In this document: one piece after another, positions 39,679-52,900 of the stretch
Numbering within the stretch: the first letter of the stretch is position 1
Layout: every line of letters starts with the position of its first letter
Origin: Adineta steineri
Lineage: Eukaryota > Rotifera > Eurotatoria > Adinetida > Adinetidae
Direction: 5' to 3'
NCBI GenBank assembly: GCA_905250115.1
Contig: CAJNOI010000017.1
Location: forward strand, 386,685-450,684
DNA: 64,000 nt
Made by a program: the position numbers and the translations under genes
Notes under the pieces: generated by a model
Told to the model about the DNA's origin: nothing
The model's input: the letters and a program-made list of their open reading frames with translations, nothing else
Database searches by the model: none

Positions 39679-40795
39679 TTGGAAAGAAAAGACAGATGAG
39701 AATGAATTATGTTGATTTACATCAAGAAAAGATAAATCATTACTTTGAAAGTCTTGTAAGAAGATTCTTAGTCGATAGATCTTGTTAAATATTTGGTTAT
39801 CATATGTGAAGTGACACATTCAGATGAAGATATCTGAGAAAACAATGATATTGATTTCAATATGGGTGATAAAACAATATCCTTTGATTTGAAAGTTTTT
39901 TTTTATTGTCAATTCAATAAAATGATTGAAAAAAACTAAAGAAATTTATTTAATTAACATTAAAATATACCTTTGTGTACTATTGATTATTGGATATCCA
40001 TATATATATATATTTCTTTGGAGATAGTAAATTACTAATCGTACGTCATTGAAATAGAGGGCATCCATAAAAAAACGCTATTGACTTAGTAATATGTTCT
40101 TGAGTTTTTACAATGTATTTACTTATTTTAATTCTATTTATTCGAAGGGTATAAGAAGTATATTAAGTTCTAATATATACCGACTGATTGTAGAATAGAA
40201 AGAATATTCGTTCAATAAATATTTGATTCTATAATTGCTACTGTTTCTTAACAATTTGTAGAACAATAACGTATCATCCCATATCAGTAAAATCAGAATG
40301 CACTTATTATTAATTATTACTACAATAAAAAAGAAACAGTTGATTAGATCTAATCAGTCTTATCTATTAGAATTCGTAATACTTTTGCTTGTGTATTTAT
40401 TAAGTTAGTTTTTTTCCTGATAAATATTTGATTTGGTTTATATCTCATTAATTATTAATGATAATAATATACTGTTTCCTGTACGATAAAGCATGCTAGA
40501 TTATTACGCATGAAAAATTATAATTTCTTGATTATGGAAACTTTTGTTTTGTTCGATTGACAGATGAAATATTGAGATTATATATAAATATCTTCATATT
40601 TATTTTAATAAATCCAAAATATCATAATAAATGTTTTAAAAAGACATTTTCAATACATATATAACGTTAAAAATCATGAAAAAAAAAGAAGAGAAGCATT
40701 CTTAGAAATTCATACAAATAAAAAAAAGAAAACAAACATAAAATGTCATTCATTCATTGACTAAAAGCGAACTCATAAAATAAAAAAAAAATCAT
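39679..40795. other. Intergenic region, no gene recognised
   Basis: AT-rich DNA between the convergent ankyrin and galactosyltransferase genes; both 3' UTRs lie here. No repeat or RNA gene seen. Confidence 0.5.
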
Positions 40796-42247
40796 TCATA
40801 CCTTTTTTTTTCTCACGACATTTACTTTTTTCTTTGGTGGTTTTAATTTAATATTTAAACGAAGACGTATGTGTTCAAATGATTCTTGTGGTAATGTAAC
40901 ATTGATAAATGTAAATAATTTATAAAAAACTACATGATGTAAATCATAATTTGTTGTATTTATACCATCTTGACTATAATCATATTTCGAATAAAGTATT
41001 GTATGTCGATCAGGATTAGCTTTACCAGATGTATGATTAAAAGTACGAATCATTTTATAACGTGCTATTTCAATAGGATAGCGTGTTATTGTCTTTTTTA
41101 ATTTTCTTGTAACACGTAAATACATATCATCATCTTCACCACCCCATCCCCAGTAAACTGTCGGATATCCATTAGCACCAGTAAAATCAGATAAACTAAA
41201 GGCTGTTACACCGCCAAATAAACTTGAATAAAGTAATCTATAATTGAATTTATCAACAGCAACTGACCTGAAATATAAATAAGAGTTTTTATTAGATCCT
41301 CAATTATGAAGGATTCAGATCAATAATCTCTTAGAATATTGCACAGATTCTATCTGTCAAAATTATTCCTCCTCGTCAAACTAATATGTTCGTTACTGAT
41401 CAAAATCGTTTACCTAATGTCTTATTACCGATTGGAAATACTCTGTCATCTTTTTTTGTTTAAAATTGTCGTATGAAATGTATTACACAAGCTTTGTTTT
41501 TACTTACATATGTCTTGGTTTCTCTCCACATTTATAAACATTTCTTAAATCTTCAGGTAAAAGATCAACATCATGAAAAATAAAACAATCAAATGAATAG
41601 AGTTTCATTGCTTCAAGAAAACCGACATTAAATAAAGCAGCTCGATTAAATGGCTGTTGACCATGTTGATTTACAACAAATATAGTATAATCAAGTTGTT
41701 GTTGTTTAAGAAATGAATGTATATTATCAAGATATAATTTTAAATGTAATTCACGATTTCTATAACATATTATTATAGCTAAACGTTGTTCTGTTCGACA
41801 AGTTTTTGGAAACCAATGTCCACCTGGATATAGATCTTCTCCTTGATGTTGTTCGATAATATCAAAAGGATAAATTGTTTTACTAACTGTGACTCTGTAC
41901 GAAGATAAGTTATGATTTGTCGAAGATAAATTATGATTTGAAAATGAAACATTACAAATTGGATATGAATTATAAATAGTAGGATCAGGTTTAATAAAAT
42001 TATGTGAAATTATAAATGAAGCGTTAGCAAATGAAGATAATTCTGTTTGAATAGATGGATTTAACAATGCCACTGTATTTTGGACGGATGTTTTTGTAAT
42101 ATCTGACGAATGTTCATATGATATTGCCAATCCAGAATTTATAATAGTTTGATTTCTTTTTATTTGTAAAGTGATAATATAATAAAGTGCTTGAACAAAA
42201 GCAATTGAACATAGAAATAAAAAAACAGTACGTCGATTCTGAAACAT
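40796..42247 (-). CDS. B4GALT: Beta-1,4-galactosyltransferase (GT7 family)
   Basis: Two exons (41508-42247 and 40796-41267) give 403 residues. The topology is type II: a short basic cytosolic tail, a membrane anchor at about residues 8-26, a Ser/Asn-rich stem, then the catalytic domain. GT7 motifs are all present: the CRTEQRLAIIICYRNRELHL opening, FNRAALFNVGF, the metal-binding FHDVDLLPED, the ANGYPTVYWGWGGEDDD acceptor/catalytic segment, and a C-terminal histidine-containing region. The enzyme transfers galactose from UDP-Gal to GlcNAc or glucose/xylose acceptors in the Golgi; the acceptor class cannot be fixed from sequence alone. The tail is lysine-rich. Confidence 0.94.
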
Positions 42248-45044
42248 CGAGACAATCGTTCGTCAATTAAGTGCTGCATGTGCACTTTAAACTAAACCAT
42301 TGATGATAGTAAAAATACCGTATTCTGAAATAAGAAAAAGGACATACTTATATTACTTTTTCTTGACATAGGAAAAAAAAGAAAAGAAAAGAAAATATTT
42401 TCTTATTTGCTAACGTATCGTAGAAAGAAAACTATGACATACTCTACATGACAATAAAATACTTTAATACATCTGTTGAATTTTTACAGTTGTAATAATA
42501 AAATGAAATTCATCATAGCTATAATCAATATTTGATTGAAAGATGATCATGTTTTGACATAACACAGGGTAACTGTTCTTTTCTCTCTATCTGCTAGACA
42601 TTTCTTCATCGATATGATTAGTCTGGGTTGTTATGGAAGAGAATAAAAGATTATATAGAGAGGAAAGAATGCGTCGAAATACTAGAGAAAAAATTTAAAA
42701 TGTCAAGAATGATGATTACTTGTAATAAAATCAGTTAAGATTCCTTACAACGCTTTCTTATTTGGACCGAGAGCGGTATTTTTATAGAAAAGATAAGTGT
42801 CTAATTATATTAGTGCTATACATTTTTACTTTGCCTCAAAAAAAGAAAACGATTAAATTGTGATCATCAGAATTGGCATATTCTGCGCATGACTTGATCA
42901 AAATATTAAAAAGGTGATGTTTTTATTACTAAATAAATATTTTGCTTCGACAGAGAATAATATGTGCATATGAGTCATTTCATTTCGTAAAAGAATATAA
43001 TATTGTTGGGTCATTTTGTTCACAGTCAATTACTTACATACATACATACGAAAGGGGAAGTACACTATTAGTCTAGAAAATACACGGAAAGGATCCTACA
43101 ATCTCAAGAGCTTTTATTTGATTTAATAATGAGGAAGTTTTCTATTAGAATAAAGTGTTTTAAAAAGAATCCATGCTTTTATAACTGTCAAAAAAACTTA
43201 GTTTGATTCTGAAATAATAGACATGCTTTAAACTAGAAAAGTCTATATCTAAATGATCAGACAATATGTTGTCACTCTATTCTTAATTAAAAACATGGAC
43301 ATATATTATATTAATAAAAGGAAAAAACAAGTACTAAATCTATATAAAAGGCTAATAATGTTTCTCACGTTATTTGTTATGTTAAAACTTTTTCATAAAA
43401 AAATAAAACGTTTTTTTTATTAATTAATTTTCAAGTCGATGATATTTGAATGCTAATATTACCGATCAATATTATTATTATCTCAAAAAACAATGAAAGG
43501 TGTTAATTTCTCAAGGATATTTATAGCATCTATATTTTACATAATCAAACTAATAATACTCTATAACAGTGTATGAATGAATTGGTTGTCAATAGTAACG
43601 ATACATTTGTATCTGATTCATAAAACTCCAAAGTCTTCTCACACGAAAAACATACATCTCGTCGATCGTAAATCAAATATATCATCATTTTATGAATGAT
43701 AATTTTATTTTTACCTTAAATATTATCATTCAATCTTTGATGTGATTTATAGACATAATTTGATCGAATATTGCTGTAGTACCAAAATTTATAATAAAAA
43801 TAATTGTTTACTATCTGGAATGAAAAAAAGAAATATATTTATTCGAATATAACAACCTAGAAGGGGTATGAAATTTTTTAAAATGCAGAGTAATATGTAT
43901 TTTTTAGTTATCAATTCTTCCTTTTCTCTCCTTTTAAATTCAAGTGCATCGAATATATTTGATCATTGATATACAATACTATTTACTGACATATTACCAC
44001 AAAGAAAGAAATGTACGGACATGAGAGAAACAAGTTACTTTCATTATATAACGAAGTTTACAGATGACGCTAGAAATCAATCGAAAAATACATATTCACA
44101 TTATATATATGTAAAGATATAGGTATAAGTGTAAAATAATAGAGCTTAAATATATATATAATAAAAAGATCTGTAGAAGTTTATTTACTGGTTATTTGTC
44201 AAATATTTTTATTTTCATACGGAGAGAAAATTCGAAAGAAAGAAATCATGAAAAAATCTGCTATGTATTTAGTTGTGTTAAAATATTATCTATAAGAATA
44301 ATTGAATGCCTACTCGATTTTCTTTTTAACAACATCCACAAGGAGATATTTAGTGAATATCACGTACAATCATTTTGAATAACCAAAATAAAACAAATTA
44401 ATATGCACAATCTAAATCCATGCTTCATCTTTCACTTTCTTTCGTCAATGTTACGCATGAATTGTATTCAACTTCAACGTCGATTTTTCTCTTTCGTTCT
44501 CTCATATTAACAAACTCACTATATCGATATTCTTTGTTTCTATTCAAATACAAAACAAAAGGTAAAAGAGCGATATTTTATATTGTTTAGACATGTGATT
44601 TATGAAATCAAACGTATCGATGAATCAAAGACAACCATTTTTTTTATCATATTCACAAATGATAATAAACAGATACAACTGTATACGAAATCAAAGATAT
44701 TTTTATACACAAATATACCATAAACACAGACCTATTATCGATAGTTTAATTTATTCGCATTTCTGTAATAGCTCATAACACCAACATGAACAATATTAGG
44801 GTATGAGTGTAGTGTTTGTTCATCCATATTCACACGCCCATTTCTAAATATCTACCGTTTTCTCCTGTAACCATAAAATAAAATATAGTTTTCAAAGAAT
44901 TTAAGATAATAAATTTTTTAATATTGAGATCATTCGTTCAGATGTTTACAGACTTGCATGCTGCAGCATAAATTAATTCTCTATGAGCAATATTTAAAGA
45001 TCAATTCTTTTTCTCGTTTGTCCTTCAGTCCTCATCGTTCAGTT
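42248..45044. other. Gene-free AT-rich region
   Basis: 2.8 kb without plausible exons. Homopolymer and TA tracts only; small ORFs of about 60 codons are of biased composition. Confidence 0.5.
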
Positions 45045-46896
45045 TCATATGATCAACATGAATCTCCTACTGTACCGCATCATTATGTAATATAATTATT
45101 GCTAGTGTTGGAATTATTGGTCAAGCAGTTGCACAGCATTTAAGTGAATAAAATATTCAAAATATTGTACTCATCGAAAAAGCAAAGTAATAAAAATATT
45201 TTATATTTCATTGAATTTATTTGTATTGAAATAGATTAGTATCAGGTTCAACATGGCAAAGTTCTGATCAAGTATCTCAGTTACAAAATATCCAAGATAA
45301 TTATATGAACGATTACATAAAGAAAGATATAATATTGGTAATATTTAAAGTTTTTCTTAAATATTATGATTTATATTCAATAGATTTCATTTGAAAAGGA
45401 AGTTTATGGGTAGCTCAAACATCTAGTGGTCTTCATACATTTAAACGTCAATATTATACCACAAAAGTATTAGGAACCGATTGTGAAACATTAAGTCATG
45501 AAAACTTAAGAGAAAAATTATGAATTATTAATCCACATGAAAATTGAATACAAAATAAATTTCTATAATATATATATTTTATTTCATGACATGTACCATT
45601 AGCTAAAGGTAATAACAGAAAAGATTTTTTTGATAAATTTATTGATTATTTATTTATAGGAGTTCGAATTATTCAAGTTTGTTATGTAGAAGAAATTCTT
45701 ACAGAAAAACAACGTACTGTAAATGTGATGTATTTATTAATTGTACAGAAATGGTCTGTATTTATTTTAAGTGGATATGAGAACGTGGATTTCAAACTTT
45801 ACCAAGTGTACGAATTCCTACTCAACCATATGGTAATTTATAAATTGAATTTTATTTTGAAAAATTATCTAATAAGATTATTATGTAGAATATATATGTG
45901 TACAAATGGTGTTCCAGATACGTTTCATTTTTCACTTCTACTCGACAATTGGGATAATTTTCGTAGGTTATCATCATTTTATTCATCATATATTTATATT
46001 TATTTCCTTGATTGGATATTAAGTAATACCATCAAATGATTTCCTGTTCTAGCTGAAAGTGAATGTGAAACATTAATTACTGGTGGTGATAGTTTTACAT
46101 CGAATGGTCGATTAATAATGAATGAATCAGTTGAAGTTAGTTATTTATTCAATGAATAGAAATATTTTATAAAATAACGAAATCTTTAGATTAATAATTA
46201 TTTCGTTGCAACCGGTTCTAATGGACATGGTATAGCACTTGTTGGTGTTGTTTATGGCGAAGTGCTTGGTTATGAACGTCCACTATTTCTTAAACCAGAT
46301 GAAGCAAGAAAAAGTATTTTGAAACTAAAAGAAAATGTTTTTTTTAATTTCTTTTTTTTCTGTAATACAGAAGATTTTGAAGATTTAAGTAAACAAGGCA
46401 CATTTAGTAAAGCACGATGGTTTAATACAGTTAAAAAAGAATATAATGCATGTCGAAAAGGTGTAGCTATTATTGATATGACATTATTTACATAATATGA
46501 ATTAAAATCAGCAAATCGAAGTGTTGTGGATTTTCTTCAAATGCATTGTGTAAATAATATTGATAAGCCAATTGGTACTGTTGTTCATAGAGAAATATTA
46601 AATGAACAAGGCGGTTATGAAAAAGATTGTTCTGTTATACGTCTAGGAGAATATCAGTAGGATGCCATGTTTTTTTTGTAAAAATATAAGATTTTTGTTC
46701 TCTTATTAGTTTGCTTTTGGTTAGTTCAACTTTGCAATCAAATCGCAATATGAAATGGCTTAAAACACATGTGCTAGAAGATGATTCTATTTTTCTATCG
46801 GATGTAACTTCACTTTATACAGCATTGAATGTAATTGGGTCGAAAGCCAAATATTTACTGTCTGACTTAAGTGATGAAAATTTTTATTTGTTATGA
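45045..46896 (+). pseudogene. PDPR (pseudogene): Degenerate PDPR / dimethylglycine dehydrogenase-family gene
   Basis: Fragments in order match the FAD-dependent oxidoreductase-aminomethyltransferase layout of the pyruvate dehydrogenase phosphatase regulatory subunit. They are an N-terminal dinucleotide-binding stretch (VGIIGQAVAQHL...IVLIEKA, then LVSGSTWQSSDQ), a YFVATGSNGHGIALVG block near 46.2 kb, YERPLFLKPDEARK, FSKARWFNTVKKEYNACRKG, IDMTLFT, IGTVVHREILNEQGGYEKDC and FLSDVTSLYTALNVIGSKA. In-frame stops interrupt it repeatedly (for example after the IDMTLFT block at 46494 and at the N-terminal helix near 45150), and the last third of the aminomethyltransferase domain is missing. It is a decayed, 3'-truncated copy. 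In a bdelloid, an intact homologous copy would be expected elsewhere. Confidence 0.85.
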
Positions 46897-46967
46897 ATAA
46901 AAATAGATTTTATTTACAGAAAAGAAGAAAACGTTAATTTAAGTTTTTTTTGTTAATTATAGTCTGA

Positions 46968-49900
46968 TTATTTTTTATTTTTATAATTGACACACCCGTT
47001 ACAATTACAGAATTCATCACCTGAACCACAATAACCTGATGCTGAACAACAATATGCTGTTTTAGAATCAGGATTACAAATAGCCATTTGACCATTGACT
47101 TGTGGAGCATTTTTACCACATTTTCCATCATCAGTCCATTGTTTTGGTTTAAATCGAAACTTTAGATCCTTTTTGAAATCAATACATTCTTCACATTCAC
47201 AAAATTCTTTCCCAGTTCCACAATAACCACCATTCGAACAACAATGACCATTAGCATCATCAGGATTACATATTGGATATTCACCATTATCAAGTTTAGG
47301 TACATCTCGTCCACATCGACCACGTTTACCATCAGGTGCATCGAGTGTATACCATAAAATGGGATTGATTGTTGGACGAACAGGTTCTTGAACTAATAGA
47401 TCAGGATTTTCACCATAATTTACACCAGGACTTTTACAATGTTTATCAGAAAATCCACAAAAACCTTCAGGACTACAACAACTATAACCCGGATCATCAG
47501 GATCACAAACAGGATAATAACCTTTATATAATGGTGCTGATCGACCACACATACCAGCATTTTCTTCACTATCTTCTAATGTCCACCAACGTTTTTCATC
47601 TTTTAATGGTGAACATTTATAAAATGTTGCTTTTGGATCCGTATTTTGACATAATGGAGCTGCTGATACAATATTCATCATTGTTAAATCATCATCATCT
47701 TGATCAATTGCCCATATCATTAATCCACCAACATTTTTATCCACAGCATATTTTGCTTTATCTTGTAATGATTCAGGTGATTCAAAACCTAAGAATATAC
47801 CTTCTTGAGCATTATAAGCATACGATGATTTGGATTTTTCATGATTCTGTTGTTTATAAGCTGGATTTGTTAACCAAGAATTTTTAATTTCATTCCATGG
47901 CGCATAACCACCTTCAAATTTACCATTTACTGCATTTGCTTTATGCCACATACCTAAAGAAGAAAAACATGAAATAATTCTTTGTATATTTTCTATTCAT
48001 ACCATCTGTAGGATCTATTGGTTCACTTGGAACATTCTTCCAATATCGACCATAAAATGGTACACCCATATTTATTTGATGTGGTTGATTTGTTTTACAC
48101 ATATAATATTTAATTGTCCAATCAACATTTGTTTTACCAGAAAATCTTGGTGGCATTCCAAAATAAAGTGGTGCTGGTGGACCTGTATATGCTCCCCATT
48201 TTGATTCCCATGCTCCAAAGAAATCATATGTCATTATATTAACAAAATCAGCATATTTTAATAATCCCGGAAGATCATAACCTGGATCAAGTGTCCATTG
48301 TCCAGCAGCTGAGGCAAATGACAATAAATATTTTCTTTCATTTCCACCATGTTGATCTAATGCTTGTCGAATTTCTTTCATAAATAAAACATAATTTTGT
48401 TTATCTTCTTTAATACCTTCAACAGCACCACCTGTAACTGGATGTTCCCAATCAATATCAATTCCATCAAGATCATATTCATCAATTAATTTTAATGATG
48501 ATGCAATAAATCGAAGACGTTTATCAGGTGATTGAGCAATTGAACTAAAATATTGTGAATTTTCCCATCCGCCAACTGCAAACATATATTTTTGTTCCGT
48601 ATAGGTTTGTTTATATTTTAATAAATGTTCTAAACGTTTTTTCGCAATATCTGTATCTTTTTGTACATCAGCACTATGTGTACGATCAGCACTACCAAGA
48701 AATACTTGTCCACTTGAATCAACTTCAAAAAACGCATAAATTATATGTGTTAAACGACGAATATGTTTTGCTGAAACTTTTCCTGTTCCCCAACTTGGAT
48801 AATAACCAATAATTCGTTTACCACAATTAGCTGCTTGTGGACGACCATCCGTCCCGCCATCATCATCTTCATCTCCTAAATCGCTATCATCATTATTCTT
48901 ATCATCTGGTACGATATCTTCTTCATCATCTATATCAAGTGATTTTAGACCCATAAATAATGCCATTGCTTGAGCTTCTGATGCTGAACATCCTCGAGAT
49001 TTAAAAATATCACTTGCTTGTCTTTTTGTTTTTGTTGCATCTTTTTTAATACCTACAAAATCATTATACCATGCATCAGATTCAGTTTGATCTAATGATA
49101 AGGCATTTGCACATAAACTAGGTTGAACTAAAATTGTTCCACGACCTACAAATAATTATAAAAAGAAGACTTAAATATAAATAAATTTCATTGTTTTGTT
49201 TTAAAATACCTCTATTTGATTTTGATAATACAGTTGAATCGAATGGATTTTTCGCATAATTAGCATCACTTTTTAAAAGATCTCGAATAGTTTGTTGAGA
49301 AACAGGTCGAAATATTGTTTGTTTTGTTTGATTATAATCTGCATTATGTCTGTCCTCAATGAGTTTATTTTCCGATAGAAAACCCACAACATGTGTTTTA
49401 CCATCTCGAATATAACAAATCATTTTCCAAAAACAACTTGGAATATCTAGTTTTTGAAGAGATTGAGTTTGACCTCTTGAATCAGGACAAATACCAGTAG
49501 CAACTAAACTTGCTGGATATTTATTATTATGACATAAAACATGTCCTTCAATTTTTTTCCAGAAATCTTGATTTGTAAATGGATCTTGTGGTGCTACATT
49601 AATAAAAAAATTTGAAGATTTTGATGCTTTTTCTGAATATCGATGAGCATCCGATGGAGTTAAATGTCCACGATCATATCCAGAATTTGTATAATGATCA
49701 TCTGATGGTTGATCTGATTTTAATTGTGGACATGGATGTTTATAAAAACTACCACCACGTTCAGCTTTTATATTTTTTGTTACACGATTTTTTGAATCAT
49801 GAATAGAAAATGACCATATAGGTAATTTTCGTTTTTTATCATAATATATTGTAAAAGCGACAATTCCATCTGTTTCAACGGATATATATGGATTATTTCC

Positions 49901-52900
49901 TGTACCACATTGTTGAGCATTACATGCTGGTTTCGGATCCCATACTGCATTCTTATTATTAGTTTTTTGTCGATCACAAGATGCACCATTTTCAGCAGAT
50001 TCATTATAACCAGCTTTACATATCCATTCACATTTTTTACCAATTGATTTCATATCACAATCACCACTTTCTAATAAAAATGTTATCTTTGGTTTTTGAC
50101 ATTTGGGATTTTTTCTTAATTAAATCAAAATTTAATTTATATAAATAACAAAAATATTTAGATTAAACTTACTGTTGATCATCATCATCACATTTACGTT
50201 TAATAGTATCATCTGCTCGTTTTCGACGTGTCTAAAATACAAAGATTTATTATTGGTTCAAAAAAAAGAAAAGTATTTATTTATTTACCAAAGTACATTG
50301 TTTATTATTTTCATCTTCCGATCTTTTATTATCATCATCTTTTCTATCATTTGATGTTGGTTTAGAATCTTTTTTGATATCTTTTACTCCATTTTTAATT
50401 GCATTCTTTCCAATACTTCCAACAATTTTTCCTCCTGGAATTGGTACAAAACTTAATGCATCAGCTCCAACATTTAATAAAGCTTCACCAGCACCAGCTA
50501 AATCACCTTTTCCTAATGCTTTACCAAATTCTACAGCATTTTCTCCTAAACTTATTGCATCTTTTACAATTCCAATATCAAGAATTTCCTTTTTTGCTTG
50601 TTCTGTATCACCAGATATAGCTGCACCAATAGCTTTACCAATTTTAATTGGTGTTTCAACAATATCTTTAACAGAATCAACAACAGGATCAATAATATTT
50701 TTCTTGAAAAAATTTCCAATATCAGAAAATATTGATCGTCGTCGTCGACGTCGTTTTATTAAATTAGTTGAAATTATTTGTTGAGTATCATTATTTGAAA
50801 TTTCTAATGAATCTTTATAACCTTTTAATGATGAATATGTTTGTTGATATTTATTAATTGTTCGCGTTTGATCATAACATTGTGCTAAATCTGATTCAAC
50901 TTGAAATAATGGCATTGTATCAAGTTTTGATAAATTTATATTAATATCAAAATATCGATAATAAATTTCTGAAGAATTATTTGGAAGAAAATCATTTGTT
51001 TCATTAATATTATTTTGAAATAATTTACATTGAAATGTATTTATATTTGTATATGTTATTGATATATATTGACATTGATTATTATCTAAACAATTTTGTA
51101 AACATTGATTTAATTCATTTGAACAATCGCCTTGTTGACAATGAAAATCAATTTGTTTAATTGATTGAATTTTTATTTCGAAACCAATATAACGATAAAA
51201 TGCCATACGTATTGATGTTAAATCATTATTTTCATTCAAATTTTTTATAAAACAATGTGAATCAATTTGAGAATCAACTCGAAATATTCCTGTGGAATAT
51301 TTGCCTATTTTACATTGTAATGTTTTATAATTATAAGATACTTTTTGACAATCATTTGTACATTTACTTAAACATTCTTCTAATGTTGATGATTGAGAAA
51401 TTGAGGTTGAAATTAATTCACAATCAGGAAGAAATTGATATGTTTTCGATGGATATGTAAGTAGATAACGTTTTTTTGAATTACTTTTATTAATTATCCA
51501 ATTTGAATATGTAAATAAATAATTACATGTTGTTGTAGATGGATCATAATCAAATCCTATACAAGTATTTGATTGATTTGAACAAATTTTCATACAATTT
51601 TCAATTTGAATTTGAGCATTTTCAATACTTTGATCATCAGATGTAATTGAAGGACATAACGGAAGATTTTGTTCAAAATTCGCTTTAAATATTAAACATA
51701 ATTGACAACCATTTTGATCACAACCATTTCCACCTAGATAGAAATAAAATTAAAATATTACGAATAATACATGTCAGAGATGTTCATCGCGGCTGCGTCG
51801 CGATGGAATCACGAAAAAGTTACCGCTATGGGCGTTTTTAGAAATCTCGGGTTTTTCAAAGATCTAAGCCATGCAAATCGAAGTTGTTACTACTATCTGA
51901 GCAAGCTCATCAAGTCTCACATGGCAACATACATCAACATCGAAATGATATGTGAATTTATATGTTTTTGAACAAAAAAAAACATTTCGTAAAAGCCATC
52001 GCTGCCGCGCCGCGATGAAAATCTCTAATATGTCTCGTTTATTACTTACCACCAACTAAACAATTTGGATTATAAAAAATTCCATATTCAGTTGCTGATT
52101 TATCCGTTGGTAAATGACATGATTTACTTGAATTTGTTTCTAAACTATTATCTTTTATAATTAAATTATTTTGATCATCTTCGGATAAAAATTTCCAATG
52201 ATTTGATATATTTCCATAAATATAAGAGAAATGAAATGCTGTTACTGAACCATAAGATGTTTGTATATAATTATCTAATGTAATTGTTTCAAAAAATTGA
52301 CAAATTTTTATTTGAAAATCATAAGTTATTGCTTGACAAGGAATTATTGAATTACTACATAAATTTAAACATTGTAAAAATGTATCAGCAGGTTCAGTTC
52401 GATTAATTGCATCAAGTATTCGACTAACTATTTTTGTATTTCTTGTATAAAGCCAATTTTGAATAATTCCAATTGGTTGTTTTATAAGAATAGTTATCCA
52501 TTGTGATCGATATACTAAACCATTAGTTCCAACAATTGTTGTTTGATTAAATGTTAAACATGTGAAATTATTTTCATTATAAGAATATCCAATACAATGA
52601 ATATCTTCAACACATAAAAGAAAACATTGATCAAAACGAGAATTTTCTATTTGTTTTAATGGTTCGGAATTAATAAAATAATCTGGATATTTATTAAATG
52701 GTGGAAGATTTGGACATAAATCACAAAATCGAATACCTTCATTTGTTTCATTAAAAACAACAATTCGTTGTTTTTGAGGATCTAAATCAATACAACGTAA
52801 TGGTTCAGATGGAATTGAAAAATCATTTGCTGATATTAAAAGATATTTTGTATAATCAATATAATTTGTGAATGGAGCTGTTGCGAATACTGGAACATCA

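Noticed and set aside
47369..47887. 172-codon ORF antisense to the chitinase region, and similar ones at 48555-48812 and 50374-50784
   Set aside because: Shadows of the giant gene in the opposite strand; the sense frame has recognisable domains.
51771..51971. Small ORF in the intron of the giant gene
   Set aside because: It lies entirely within the MITE with inverted ends and has no coding features.
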